Source of the DNA: Microcaldota archaeon
Lineage (GTDB): Archaea > Micrarchaeota > Micrarchaeia > Anstonellales > JAGGTN01
NCBI GenBank assembly: GCA_021163645.1
Contig: JAGGTN010000040.1
Coordinates: 1 to 32,919, forward strand
Direction: 5' to 3'
Length of the DNA: 32,919 nucleotides
Shown one piece after another: positions 17,826-26,351 of the stretch; the first letter of the stretch is position 1; each line of letters opens with the position of its first letter. The notes beneath the pieces were generated by a model, which was not told where the DNA came from, made no database searches, and was given only the letters and a program-made list of their open reading frames with translations. The translations under genes were made by a program, and so were the position numbers.

Positions 17826-17934
17826 TGGACCTGCCGGGATTCGAACCCGGAGTCTTCGACTTTTCCTCATTCTCTTTATAACAAACCAAAGAGAACGTTG
17901 CGAAGCCGACGCCCTACCATTAGGCCACAGGCCC
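17826..17934 (-). tRNA. tRNA-Ala(CGC) with a 37-nt intron at 37/38 (17862-17898)
   Basis: Mature: GGGCCTG TG GCCT AATGGTA GGGC G TCGGC TTCGCAA GTCGA AGACT CCGGG TTCGAAT CCCGG CAGGTCC A; G3:U70, A73; 3-4-3 BHB geometry with inner 10-bp helix CGTTCTCTTT/AAAGAGAATG. Confidence 0.9.
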
Positions 17935-17937
17935 ATA

Positions 17938-18120
17938 AGTCCAGATATTTATTGCTGCATTATAATCCCTGTCAATAACCAACCTATATTTAGGACACTT
18001 ATGTACTCTTACAGATAAACTTTTTTTAACCTTATGCCCGCATCTGCTGCATTCCTGTGTTGCATTTCTTGGATTCATTTTTATTACTTCAGAACCAGCA
18101 ACTGCTATGAATTTATAATA
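17938..18120 (-). pseudogene. C-terminal remnant of an IS200/IS605-type TnpB
   Basis: FIAVAGSEVIKMNPRNATQECSRCGHKVKKSLSVRVHKCPKYRLVIDRDYNAAINIW: zinc-ribbon and RuvC-III-like region; second CxxC degenerated to CPKY; no N-terminal part; runs into tRNA-Ala. Confidence 0.75.
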
Positions 18121-18185
18121 CACTTTATATCCAATTACAATGGACAGGCTGGAAAATAAGTAAAATAGACCAGTTAATGATAGAA

Positions 18186-19112
18186 TTAAAGACAAAAATT
18201 GAGCATCCATGAAATAATAATACCTATAAGTGCGCCAGCCATTAATGGAGGTAGAGCAGGAAGCACCTGTTTCTTCTTTGTCATATATCTCATCAACAGA
18301 TATAAAGCTAATGTTGTGCAAATGATTATACATACGCTACCCATAAGTCCTAAAACAGGATATGCAGAAACACTTATCATGACAGGAACAACCAAATCTC
18401 CAGTACCTAATTCTGTCCTCTTTATCTTCTTAATTCTTTTTTCAAAAGGCAATTTTTCAAGCCGTTCCATTTCTTCTCTACTGGGTTTAGGCCCTACTGC
18501 AATCGTGAACGATAAATCCTGTTTAGTAAATCTCTCAGCAAACTTAATCATATGCTTTGTTTTGAATACAGCAATATAATCATACACAGATAAAAGCACA
18601 GCAAAAATAATCGCCGGCACAAAACCCAATGAAAACCCGAAAAGTGCACCAACACCTGCACTTGATAAGACAGCATTCACATTACGCAACGGGCTAACCC
18701 ATGACTTCCCAACAGCAAGTAAGAAACCTATCAGCAAGCTGACACACATAGAGACATTTGGATTAATTCCCAACACAGTTAAGATTACAAAAAAGACAAT
18801 TGATGATGCAAACATTACTACAAATATCTCTAATCCTTTGAATAACATTACCCCTTTATATATACGAATACCAAAATAGATTATGATTGCCATTATCAAA
18901 ATATATCCAATAAAAAATAATGAGTTCCAAATACTCCCTTTTTCAGCTATTGGTGTGACTGCCAATTCGTTAAATTCATGAATGGTCCTGCTATGATTGA
19001 TTATCAGCATACCAGTGATAAAACCGATTATCTGTGTTGTAAGAAACAACATGATAATAATATATCCTGGTGGAATCTTTTCAAATAGATTTCTTAAACT
19101 ATTACTCATCAA
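18186..19112 (-). CDS. Presenilin/signal-peptide-peptidase-like GxGD intramembrane aspartyl protease
   Basis: Multiple TM helices; SVYDYIAVFKTKHM (YD), ELGTGDLVVPVM (GxGD), QVLPALPPLMAGA (PAL). Confidence 0.85.
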   Translation of the reverse strand: MMSNSLRNLFEKIPPGYIIIMLFLTTQIIGFITGMLIINHSRTIHEFNELAVTPIAEKGSIWNSLFFIGYILIMAIIIYFGIRIYKGVMLFKGLEIFVVMFASSIVFFVILTVLGINPNVSMCVSLLIGFLLAVGKSWVSPLRNVNAVLSSAGVGALFGFSLGFVPAIIFAVLLSVYDYIAVFKTKHMIKFAERFTKQDLSFTIAVGPKPSREEMERLEKLPFEKRIKKIKRTELGTGDLVVPVMISVSAYPVLGLMGSVCIIICTTLALYLLMRYMTKKKQVLPALPPLMAGALIGIIISWMLNFCL

Positions 19113-19126
19113 AACCCTCCTGTATT

Positions 19127-19264
19127 TTACTTAATCATCCTACCTCTCAGACAATTTATGCATATGCCATTCACCTGATGTTTTTCGCATACGGGACGTC
19201 CGCATATCCTACACCTCATAACAGCAGGCGCCCCACATATATAACATAATTCCTTTATTTCCAC
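19127..19264 (-). CDS. Small zinc-finger protein (45 aa, GTG start), missing from the supplied ORF track
   Basis: VEIKELCYICGAPAVMRCRICGRPVCEKHQVNGICINCLRGRMIK*; paired CxxC knuckles; GGTGAT just upstream of the GTG. Confidence 0.75.
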   Translation of the reverse strand: MEIKELCYICGAPAVMRCRICGRPVCEKHQVNGICINCLRGRMIK

Positions 19265-19295
19265 AATATCACCAACGATTAAAAATCTCAGCGAA

Positions 19296-19365
19296 CAGTA
19301 AAATGCAAACTTAAATTTATGAGCATTTTACTGGTTGAATAAAGAGAAGAGTTATACTCAATAAA
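19296..19365 (+). repeat. Two-hairpin element copy B, next to the 3' end of aIF2-gamma
   Basis: CAGTAAAATGC (19296-19306) / GCATTTTACTG (19323-19333) perfect 11-bp arms; then TTGAATAA...TTATACTCAATAAAAA, resembling copy A. Confidence 0.5.
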
Positions 19366-19367
19366 AA

Positions 19368-20570
19368 TCATATCAATTTTCCATAACCTCCTAATCTCCA
19401 TCGCTGTCCAATCCTACGACAGATAGCAATATTCGAATTCATAATAGGATAAACTTTTCTCTTAGTTCTTACCGTAATTTTATTTTTCTTAACCATTGCA
19501 ACAACACCAATGACAGTAGCAGTACCGATGCTCAATACAATTGGCTCACCTTTAATTAATGGTTTATTCTCAAAATCTGTTCTGTCAAGAAGCTTATATG
19601 ACATATTAAGTATGTTAGTATTATCAACCAACGTACCTGGCTTGCCAGCAACACAACCAGAGAGATTATCACCTTTTGTTAAAGCAGGGTCAAGCTTTGT
19701 GCCTATTGCTATCAATCCACCAGGTTTGGCGGTCTGAATACTATCAATCCCTGTAAACAATGATGTAATCTCAGTTACTATTGGCTCAATAATCTCCTTA
19801 TCCCTGACCTTATATGTTATCCCGGGCCGAATTTCTATCTCTTCACCGACAGATACTTTTCCTTGTATCAGTGAACCACCTATAACCCCTCCTTTCAATT
19901 TCTCTATATTACTCCCTGGTTTATTGACATCAAAAGACCTAATCACATACATCATAAACGGCAGGTTGGGATCACGTTTTGGGGTAGGAAAATTTTCTTG
20001 AATGGCTTCGAGAATGTATTCTATATTAATATTAAAAGTAGCAGAAACAGGCAAAACAGGCACCTCATTTTCATCATAACCAAACTCTTTAAGAAAATTG
20101 ATGATCTCTTCATAATGTTTTTCAGCACGCTCCCTATTCACAAGATCGACCTTATTCTGAATAACGATTAGTCGTTTAACTCCCATCGCCTGCAGAACCA
20201 TCAGATGCTCTTTTGTCTGAGGTTGCGGACATTTTTCATCAGCAGCTATCACCAAGATCGCTCCATCAATGATATTTGACACTGCAATCGTAGTTGTCAT
20301 CAATGTTTCATGGCCGGGTGCATCTAACAAAGAAATTCGTCTCATAAATTCAGTCTTCGAATTACACTTTGGACATGTCTCCTTAGTTGTATATGTATTA
20401 CATTTAAGACATTTGAATATAGAAACATCTACATACCCTATCCTGATACTTATGCCCCGCTTAATCTCCTCACTATATGTATCCGTCCAAACACCTGAAA
20501 TAGCACGCGTGATTGATGTTTTCCCATGATCCACATGACCTAACATTCCTATATTGAGAACTGGTTGCAA
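19368..20570 (-). CDS. Translation initiation factor aIF2 gamma subunit
   Basis: NIGMLGHVDHGKTSITRAISG, zinc knuckle CLKCNTYTTKETCPKC, DAPGHETLMTT, IQNKVDLV. Confidence 0.95.
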   Translation of the reverse strand: MQPVLNIGMLGHVDHGKTSITRAISGVWTDTYSEEIKRGISIRIGYVDVSIFKCLKCNTYTTKETCPKCNSKTEFMRRISLLDAPGHETLMTTTIAVSNIIDGAILVIAADEKCPQPQTKEHLMVLQAMGVKRLIVIQNKVDLVNRERAEKHYEEIINFLKEFGYDENEVPVLPVSATFNINIEYILEAIQENFPTPKRDPNLPFMMYVIRSFDVNKPGSNIEKLKGGVIGGSLIQGKVSVGEEIEIRPGITYKVRDKEIIEPIVTEITSLFTGIDSIQTAKPGGLIAIGTKLDPALTKGDNLSGCVAGKPGTLVDNTNILNMSYKLLDRTDFENKPLIKGEPIVLSIGTATVIGVVAMVKKNKITVRTKRKVYPIMNSNIAICRRIGQRWRLGGYGKLI

Positions 20571-20739
20571 AAAATCACCTTCACATTTTTAATATTCTCA
20601 TATCCTTTATATCTTATTGTTAAGTACGCAATCTTTTTAATATGTTATTATCATTTTATTATGAGAGAAATGATTAATCAATGAGATTTATTTATCTTTA
20701 TAAAGGAAATAGAATATTTATTAAGGAGGGAATGATAAT

Positions 20740-21750
20740 ATGATCAGAGGAAAACTCAAAAGCCAGATTATCAAAGAAATAGATAATGCAAGAAAAGGAA
20801 ATTATCTATTCAAAGAAATCAAGAGATACAAACCAAATCCAGATAATAAACACGAAATGATATTCTTCATAAAACCAGAGCTGACAGGACCTAATATAAA
20901 TATCTCTCTATTTTTAGATATTATTTCAAAATCATTCGATAAATATAGTGTATCAATCGATGGTATCTTTGTGTTGGGGGCCGATTATCTCAAGAGATAT
21001 AATATCATCTCAAAACATTATGGAGTAATCTATACTCTAGCTAAGAAAGGAGTAGAAGCATTATCAGATGAAGCACGAGCTAAATTTATAAGTATATTCA
21101 ATATTAACCCAGATGAAGTAATCACTTTGGGTGCATATCAATTCTTAGATAAGTATAGATTCTTTAATCCAAAATCATTAGACGTATTATGGGAAAATAC
21201 AAACATCAATAGATTGGCAAGCGGGACATATTGTAGCAAACTCAAGTTGCATGCAGATAATATATACTTGATAAATGGCTTCATGCCAAGCCAGCTCTCT
21301 TTTTTCACAGATAAAGGTAAATCAATCGTTGTAATGGTTGTATCCTCATATAATGATTGGAAAATCCTACGTGAAGAGATGATTGGTTTTACTGATCCAA
21401 AGAAGGCATACGAAGGAACCATACGCAGAACGATTCTAGATGAAAAAGAATTGTTGAACATCAAAGAAGTCAGCCAGAGCCGTAATGGTGTTCACTTATC
21501 AGCAGGACCGATTGAAGCACTCGCAGAACTTGTAAGATTTGCCTCACGATATGATAAGAATCAGTACATTAAACCTATTGATACGGCAATGGGAAAAAAG
21601 ATTATCAATGCAGGCATTCCAGAGGATAAACTTGAATGGCTGATAACCAACCCAAAAGTCAATTATCTTGATAAGAATATTTCAATATTCGATTTAACTG
21701 AAGGGTTAAATCTAGAAGATACTATCGGAAAAATAAAAAATATTTTATAA
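20740..21750 (+). CDS. Nucleoside-diphosphate-kinase-like protein with a large internal insertion
   Basis: IKPE near the N-terminus; GFTDPKKAYEGTIRRTIL and SQSRNGVHLSAGPIEALAELVRFAS correspond to the NDK TDP..GTIR and NxxH active-site block; 336 aa versus about 150 for typical NDK. Confidence 0.65.
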   Translation: MIRGKLKSQIIKEIDNARKGNYLFKEIKRYKPNPDNKHEMIFFIKPELTGPNINISLFLDIISKSFDKYSVSIDGIFVLGADYLKRYNIISKHYGVIYTLAKKGVEALSDEARAKFISIFNINPDEVITLGAYQFLDKYRFFNPKSLDVLWENTNINRLASGTYCSKLKLHADNIYLINGFMPSQLSFFTDKGKSIVVMVVSSYNDWKILREEMIGFTDPKKAYEGTIRRTILDEKELLNIKEVSQSRNGVHLSAGPIEALAELVRFASRYDKNQYIKPIDTAMGKKIINAGIPEDKLEWLITNPKVNYLDKNISIFDLTEGLNLEDTIGKIKNIL

Positions 21751-21793
21751 CATTGAACAGGAGCCTTACTTCATAATATTGAAACAGAAAAGC

Positions 21794-21827
21794 GCAGTTT
21801 TTGCCCATCGGGCAAAACCTGCACTAA
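21794..21827 (+). repeat. 3' hairpin element copy 2 with AAAACCTGCACTAA
   Basis: GCAG T TTTTGCCC ATC GGGCAAAA C CTGC (21794-21822), 14-mer at 21814-21827. Confidence 0.55.
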
Positions 21828-21855
21828 AAAGATAGAGCAAGGATGCTTCATTATA

Positions 21856-21896
21856 GCAATCAAAGATTGCAACTTGGCAAATTGAAGATTTGCCAA
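21856..21896. terminator. Two tandem hairpins between convergent genes
   Basis: GCAATC AAA GATTGC (21856-21870) and TTGGCAAAT TGAAG ATTTGCCAA (21874-21896). Confidence 0.4.
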
Positions 21897-21932
21897 CCGT
21901 TCAACAGCTATAATTTTAATCTCATGATTAAT

Positions 21933-23327
21933 TCATTGACTATTCACGTTAATTGTTTTACCTTCCTTATCTATCAGGAGCGCTTGATAATGTTTTAACT
22001 GTATCTCACGCGCAATGAGTACTTCATCCATCGCATCATGAAAATTATTCTTATTCATCGCACGTAATGATTCAACAAGATGTCTTCCCACTTGCCATAA
22101 AAGATTATTGTAAGAATCATCATGGATGTATGGAACCAGCCAATTATTTACCATATTGATCACATCATTGGCTTCTCTTAGATTTTCACTTCTAATCCTT
22201 TTATCATTCATCTGTCCTTTTTTAATCATAAACAACAGATTAACATAATTGGTAATCACTCTATCTATGTAATTATGAATATTTATGTATTGTTCATAAC
22301 CTGATAATAATTTTTGCTTTCTTATATACATACCAGGTGTTAATTTTTCAATTATCTCAAGATTACGCTGGATAAATCTATCCCTTGCAGCTCTAAGCTT
22401 CGTACGTGATGCCGGCCAATTCCGCTCTCTCCTATTTCTTATCCTATCAGGGTCATACGAATTCCTAAGAAGGTCAACGGCATCCAGTCCATCAACCGAA
22501 TAGAGCATATTCCTTGCTTCTATCTTCAACATGTGCTTTTTTCTCTTAAGTCGTTCAGCAATCATTAAGATTTCCTTTGCATAAACCTCACGCTCAAATG
22601 ACGTTGACCCCTTACCAAGTAGTGGTAAATATGTAATGATTTTATCCAGCTCATCAATAATCTGTTTGTTATTCTCATACTCTTTCATGAGTGAATCTAT
22701 TGTATGCTGAGCAGAACGGAGCGCTTTTGGGAGAGAATCAAAACTCATCTTACTAGGTATCTTAACTCCCTCATTGTTCCATCTTGTTGTAGGTAAAATT
22801 ATCTTACCAGTATTAGGATCTATCTCAGCCATATCCTCAAGAGGTTTAATGCACTTGAACCTATTACCAAATGGTTTTATCACAGGCATTTCATTTAGCA
22901 AAATGCTAAGTATCGATGAAACATATTCCTTTTCAGTCATCATCCTATGTTTACTACCGCCGGTTATATAATTTCTCATAGATTTCCATAATTCAGCAAG
23001 CACATGTTCGCTATTGAGCAGTTTATCAACCGATGCATAACTGGAAGATGTATGTGCGAGTGTTGATATTTGTTTAGCTTTATCAACGCCAAAAATCCTA
23101 TTCAGGTTTATCCTATCCTTGCTATAATCATTAACTATACTCATAAGAGCTGTGCGCACCCAATCACGCGCCCTCTTATATACACCATCAATATAATCTT
23201 CACTTCTATTCTCCCAATTCATTTCACTATCCCTTTTGTTAATTCTATTTTTATTTTTGTAATCTGTATTGCAATTGGTTCTGTAATTAGTCCTGCTCTT
23301 GCCCTTTCTTTTGACATCAAATACCAT
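21933..23327 (-). CDS. Hypothetical protein (464 aa, basic, helical)
   Basis: Long ORF; no recognised family. Confidence 0.7.
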   Translation of the reverse strand: MVFDVKRKGKSRTNYRTNCNTDYKNKNRINKRDSEMNWENRSEDYIDGVYKRARDWVRTALMSIVNDYSKDRINLNRIFGVDKAKQISTLAHTSSSYASVDKLLNSEHVLAELWKSMRNYITGGSKHRMMTEKEYVSSILSILLNEMPVIKPFGNRFKCIKPLEDMAEIDPNTGKIILPTTRWNNEGVKIPSKMSFDSLPKALRSAQHTIDSLMKEYENNKQIIDELDKIITYLPLLGKGSTSFEREVYAKEILMIAERLKRKKHMLKIEARNMLYSVDGLDAVDLLRNSYDPDRIRNRRERNWPASRTKLRAARDRFIQRNLEIIEKLTPGMYIRKQKLLSGYEQYINIHNYIDRVITNYVNLLFMIKKGQMNDKRIRSENLREANDVINMVNNWLVPYIHDDSYNNLLWQVGRHLVESLRAMNKNNFHDAMDEVLIAREIQLKHYQALLIDKEGKTINVNSQ

Positions 23328-23364
23328 AACAAAATATTATTTTTTAACAAATATAAATATTACC

Positions 23365-23400
23365 TTTTGATTGACGCTCTTATCTTTTTGATTGACGCTC
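23365..23400 (-). promoter_or_regulatory. Tandem direct repeat upstream of a TATA-like box (candidate operator)
   Basis: TTTTGATTGACGCTC at 23365-23379 and 23386-23400, exact copies, 21-bp period; TATA-like ATATTTATATT at about 23350-23361 on the minus strand. Confidence 0.55.
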
Positions 23401-23414
23401 AACTTTATTAAAAC

Positions 23415-24797
23415 TCATAATGAACAGAGGGAATGAGATAATATATGTGAATTAGAAACAATTTCAAGCTCATAAAAAGCGCGTATAATAGGAATTTTAT
23501 CAACAACAGAATCATAGATCACATACCTAAGATTTATCGGTGTGCCAGATATTATAATATCTGGTTTAGAGTTTATTATCGTTTTTTTGAGGTCATTTGT
23601 CTCTTTTTTAGAATAACCCATCGCAGGCAATACAAATCCATCAAGATGTTTATACTTCTTAAACGTTTTCTTCAAATCACCTACTATATATCTTCTAACA
23701 TTGATTATCTTAACACCCATCTGATTCGCAAGAACATAACCAGCACCATATTTCATACCACCATGTGTAAGCGTTGGACCATCTTCAATGACAACAGCCC
23801 TCTTACCTATCACATCTTTCATACCTATTACATCATTCTTCATATTCTTATCTTCCATTCTGTTCTTATCAACAAATTTTGGTCTCACATCAAGTCTTGA
23901 TAAGATTACCTTTGCTTTCGGATTATACCTCTTAATATTCTCCATAATGGATTTAACGAACCGGCTATCCCTACGTTTTACTTTGTTTACGATTATAATA
24001 TCAGCCATTAACAGATTAACAAAACCAGGATAATAACTGATTTCATGGCCGGGCCTCAACGCATCTGCTATAACAATATGGACATCTGGTTTGAAGAAAG
24101 GAGTATCATTGTTGCCGCCATCCCAAATAATAACATCACAACCCTTCTCTTTTTCAGCCATTCTCAATATCTTCTCATAATCCACTCCAGCGTATACGAC
24201 TACTCCAAGATTAATAAGGGGTTCATACTCCTCTCTCTCTTCTATTGTACAGTTCGCTTTATAGATATCATTAAGAGAAGCAAACCTTTGGACCACCATC
24301 TTATTCAGATTTCCATAAGGCATGGGATGCCTCACCACAACAGGATTTTTCCCAGCCTTTCTCAGCATACGAACAATATACCTGGTTGTTGGTGATTTAC
24401 CTGCACCTGTCCTAACAGCGCACACAGCAATCACTTTTTTACTAGATGTAATCATTGTTTTCTCAGGAGCAACAAGAACAAAATCAGCACCAGATGATAA
24501 AACCAACGACGCTTTCTCCATTACATTCTGGTGTGATAAATCTGAATAGGATAAAACGACTTCATCCACATCATATTCATTTATCAATTGTGGCAGTTCA
24601 TATTCAGAATAGATAGGAATCCCATTCGGATATAATTCACCTGATAATTCTTTTGGGTACTTGCGGCCACTTATACCAGGTATCTGTGCTGCGGTGAAAC
24701 AGACTACTTTATATTTAGGATTATCCCTATAAAGCATATTAAAATTATGAAAATCCCTACCAGCTGCGCCCATAATGATTACTTTTCTAACCTCCAT
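23415..24797 (-). CDS. Cyclic 2,3-diphosphoglycerate synthetase-like / predicted GTPase
   Basis: VIIMGAAGRDFHNFNMLYRDNP, AVCAVRTGAGKSPTTRYIVRMLRK (P-loop), IWDGGNNDTPFFKPDVHIVIADALRPGHE, VVIEDGPTLTHGGMKYGAG. Confidence 0.85.
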   Translation of the reverse strand: MEVRKVIIMGAAGRDFHNFNMLYRDNPKYKVVCFTAAQIPGISGRKYPKELSGELYPNGIPIYSEYELPQLINEYDVDEVVLSYSDLSHQNVMEKASLVLSSGADFVLVAPEKTMITSSKKVIAVCAVRTGAGKSPTTRYIVRMLRKAGKNPVVVRHPMPYGNLNKMVVQRFASLNDIYKANCTIEEREEYEPLINLGVVVYAGVDYEKILRMAEKEKGCDVIIWDGGNNDTPFFKPDVHIVIADALRPGHEISYYPGFVNLLMADIIIVNKVKRRDSRFVKSIMENIKRYNPKAKVILSRLDVRPKFVDKNRMEDKNMKNDVIGMKDVIGKRAVVIEDGPTLTHGGMKYGAGYVLANQMGVKIINVRRYIVGDLKKTFKKYKHLDGFVLPAMGYSKKETNDLKKTIINSKPDIIISGTPINLRYVIYDSVVDKIPIIRAFYELEIVSNSHILSHSLCSL

Positions 24798-24818
24798 GCT
24801 TAATCTTCCGATGAATAA

Positions 24819-24828
24819 TTTATAAAAG
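24819..24828 (+). promoter_or_regulatory. TATA-like box for proS
   Basis: TTTATAAAAG about 45 nt upstream of the ATG at 24870. Confidence 0.4.
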
Positions 24829-24869
24829 TTTTCAGCCTAAACAATAACACAAATAATGGAGCTGTTATT

Positions 24870-26312
24870 ATGGAAAATAAAAGAACAGATAATTTCTCAG
24901 AATGGTTTACTGAAATCATACATAAAGCAGAACTGGCAGATATAAGGTATAATGTAAAGGGATTTATAGTATACAGACCATGGTCAGTGCTCAGCATGGA
25001 AGAAATGTATAAGATTTACGAGGGGGAACTCCAGAAAAAAGGCCATCTACCTACCTGGTTCCCTATCGTCATACCAGAATCAAACTTCAAATTGGAGGCA
25101 GAACACGTTAAAGGTTTTACACCAGAGGTCTTCTGGGTGACAGAGCATGGCAACAACGAAAAGTTTGAGGAAAGATTAGCTTTAAGGCCTACAAGTGAAA
25201 CGGCTATGTATAAGATGTATGCATTATGGATACAGGGTAAACGCGATCTACCGTTAAAGATATACCAGAGAGCTTCTGTATACAGATATGAAACAAAAGC
25301 CACCAGGCCTTTCCTAAGGAGCAGAGAGATATTCTGGATTGAAGGGCATGATTGTTTTGCCACTGAAAAGGAAGCATTGAATCAGGTTAAAGAAGATATG
25401 CAGATGACAGAGAATGTGCTTCATCAACGATTTTGTATTCCGTTTATACTCTTCCAGCGGCCAGAATGGGACAAATTTCCTGGCGCTGTGCATACATACG
25501 CAGCAGATACAATGATGCCTGATGGCAAAGTACTTCAACTCCCATCAACACATCTCTTAGGCCAGAACTTCTCAAAACCATTCAACATCATGTTCCAAGA
25601 TGATGATGGTAAGAAGAGATATGTTTGGCAGACCTGTTATGGCCCAGCAATATCCCGTATTTATGGAGGTATGATTGCGATACTTGGAGATGACAAAGGT
25701 TTACGAATACCATTTGAACTCGCACCGATTCAAATAATTATCGTACCTATATACAAGGATGAAAACAAAGAGGGTATCATTGAATACTGTAATAGGATAA
25801 AGAACAAACTCAAAGAATACAGAATAAAGATAGACATGTCTGATAAAACACCAGGATTCAAATTCAATGAATGGGAAATGAAGGGAGTCCCGATAAGGAT
25901 AGAAATAGGACCAAAAGAGGTCAATGAAGAAAAAGTTACAATTGCTATCAGAACAAGAAAGGGTAAGGAAACAGTATTGCTTAATGAATTGGAAAAGGTT
26001 ATTGATATGAAAGGTAATCTCGTCACCCAAGACCTAAGAACAGAAGCTGATAATAATTTTAAAGGGATAATACACAACGCAAATAGTATGGATGAATTAA
26101 AATCTATATTAGAGAAAGGAGGCTTTGCAAGAGTGCCTTTATGCTCAATTGATATGGATGGCAAAGATTGTGCAGATAACATCAAGGCGAAAACTCATGG
26201 CGATATAAGAGGGATAAGATTTGATAAAAATGAAAAACCAAAACCAGGACAAAAATGCATTTGGTGCGGCAAACCTGCAAAAGTCATGGTTTATGTGGCT
26301 AGGCAATATTAG
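24870..26312 (+). CDS. proS: Prolyl-tRNA synthetase (archaeal/eukaryal type)
   Basis: LRPTSETAMYKMYALWIQ, RPFLRSREIFWIEGHDCFATEKEA, C-terminal zinc residues CIWCGKPAKVMVYVARQY. Confidence 0.95.
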   Translation: MENKRTDNFSEWFTEIIHKAELADIRYNVKGFIVYRPWSVLSMEEMYKIYEGELQKKGHLPTWFPIVIPESNFKLEAEHVKGFTPEVFWVTEHGNNEKFEERLALRPTSETAMYKMYALWIQGKRDLPLKIYQRASVYRYETKATRPFLRSREIFWIEGHDCFATEKEALNQVKEDMQMTENVLHQRFCIPFILFQRPEWDKFPGAVHTYAADTMMPDGKVLQLPSTHLLGQNFSKPFNIMFQDDDGKKRYVWQTCYGPAISRIYGGMIAILGDDKGLRIPFELAPIQIIIVPIYKDENKEGIIEYCNRIKNKLKEYRIKIDMSDKTPGFKFNEWEMKGVPIRIEIGPKEVNEEKVTIAIRTRKGKETVLLNELEKVIDMKGNLVTQDLRTEADNNFKGIIHNANSMDELKSILEKGGFARVPLCSIDMDGKDCADNIKAKTHGDIRGIRFDKNEKPKPGQKCIWCGKPAKVMVYVARQY

Positions 26313-26351
26313 GGGTTTGATGAGAAATAGATTCACGCGTTCCCAAAATAA

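Noticed and set aside
17606-17881. Plus-strand ORF 17606-17881
   Set aside because: Covers antisense of tRNA-Lys and tRNA-Ala(CGC); not coding.
17920-18333. ORF 17920-18333 (-) as an intact gene
   Set aside because: N-terminal half is out-of-frame presenilin sequence; only the C-terminal TnpB-like part is meaningful and it is degenerate.
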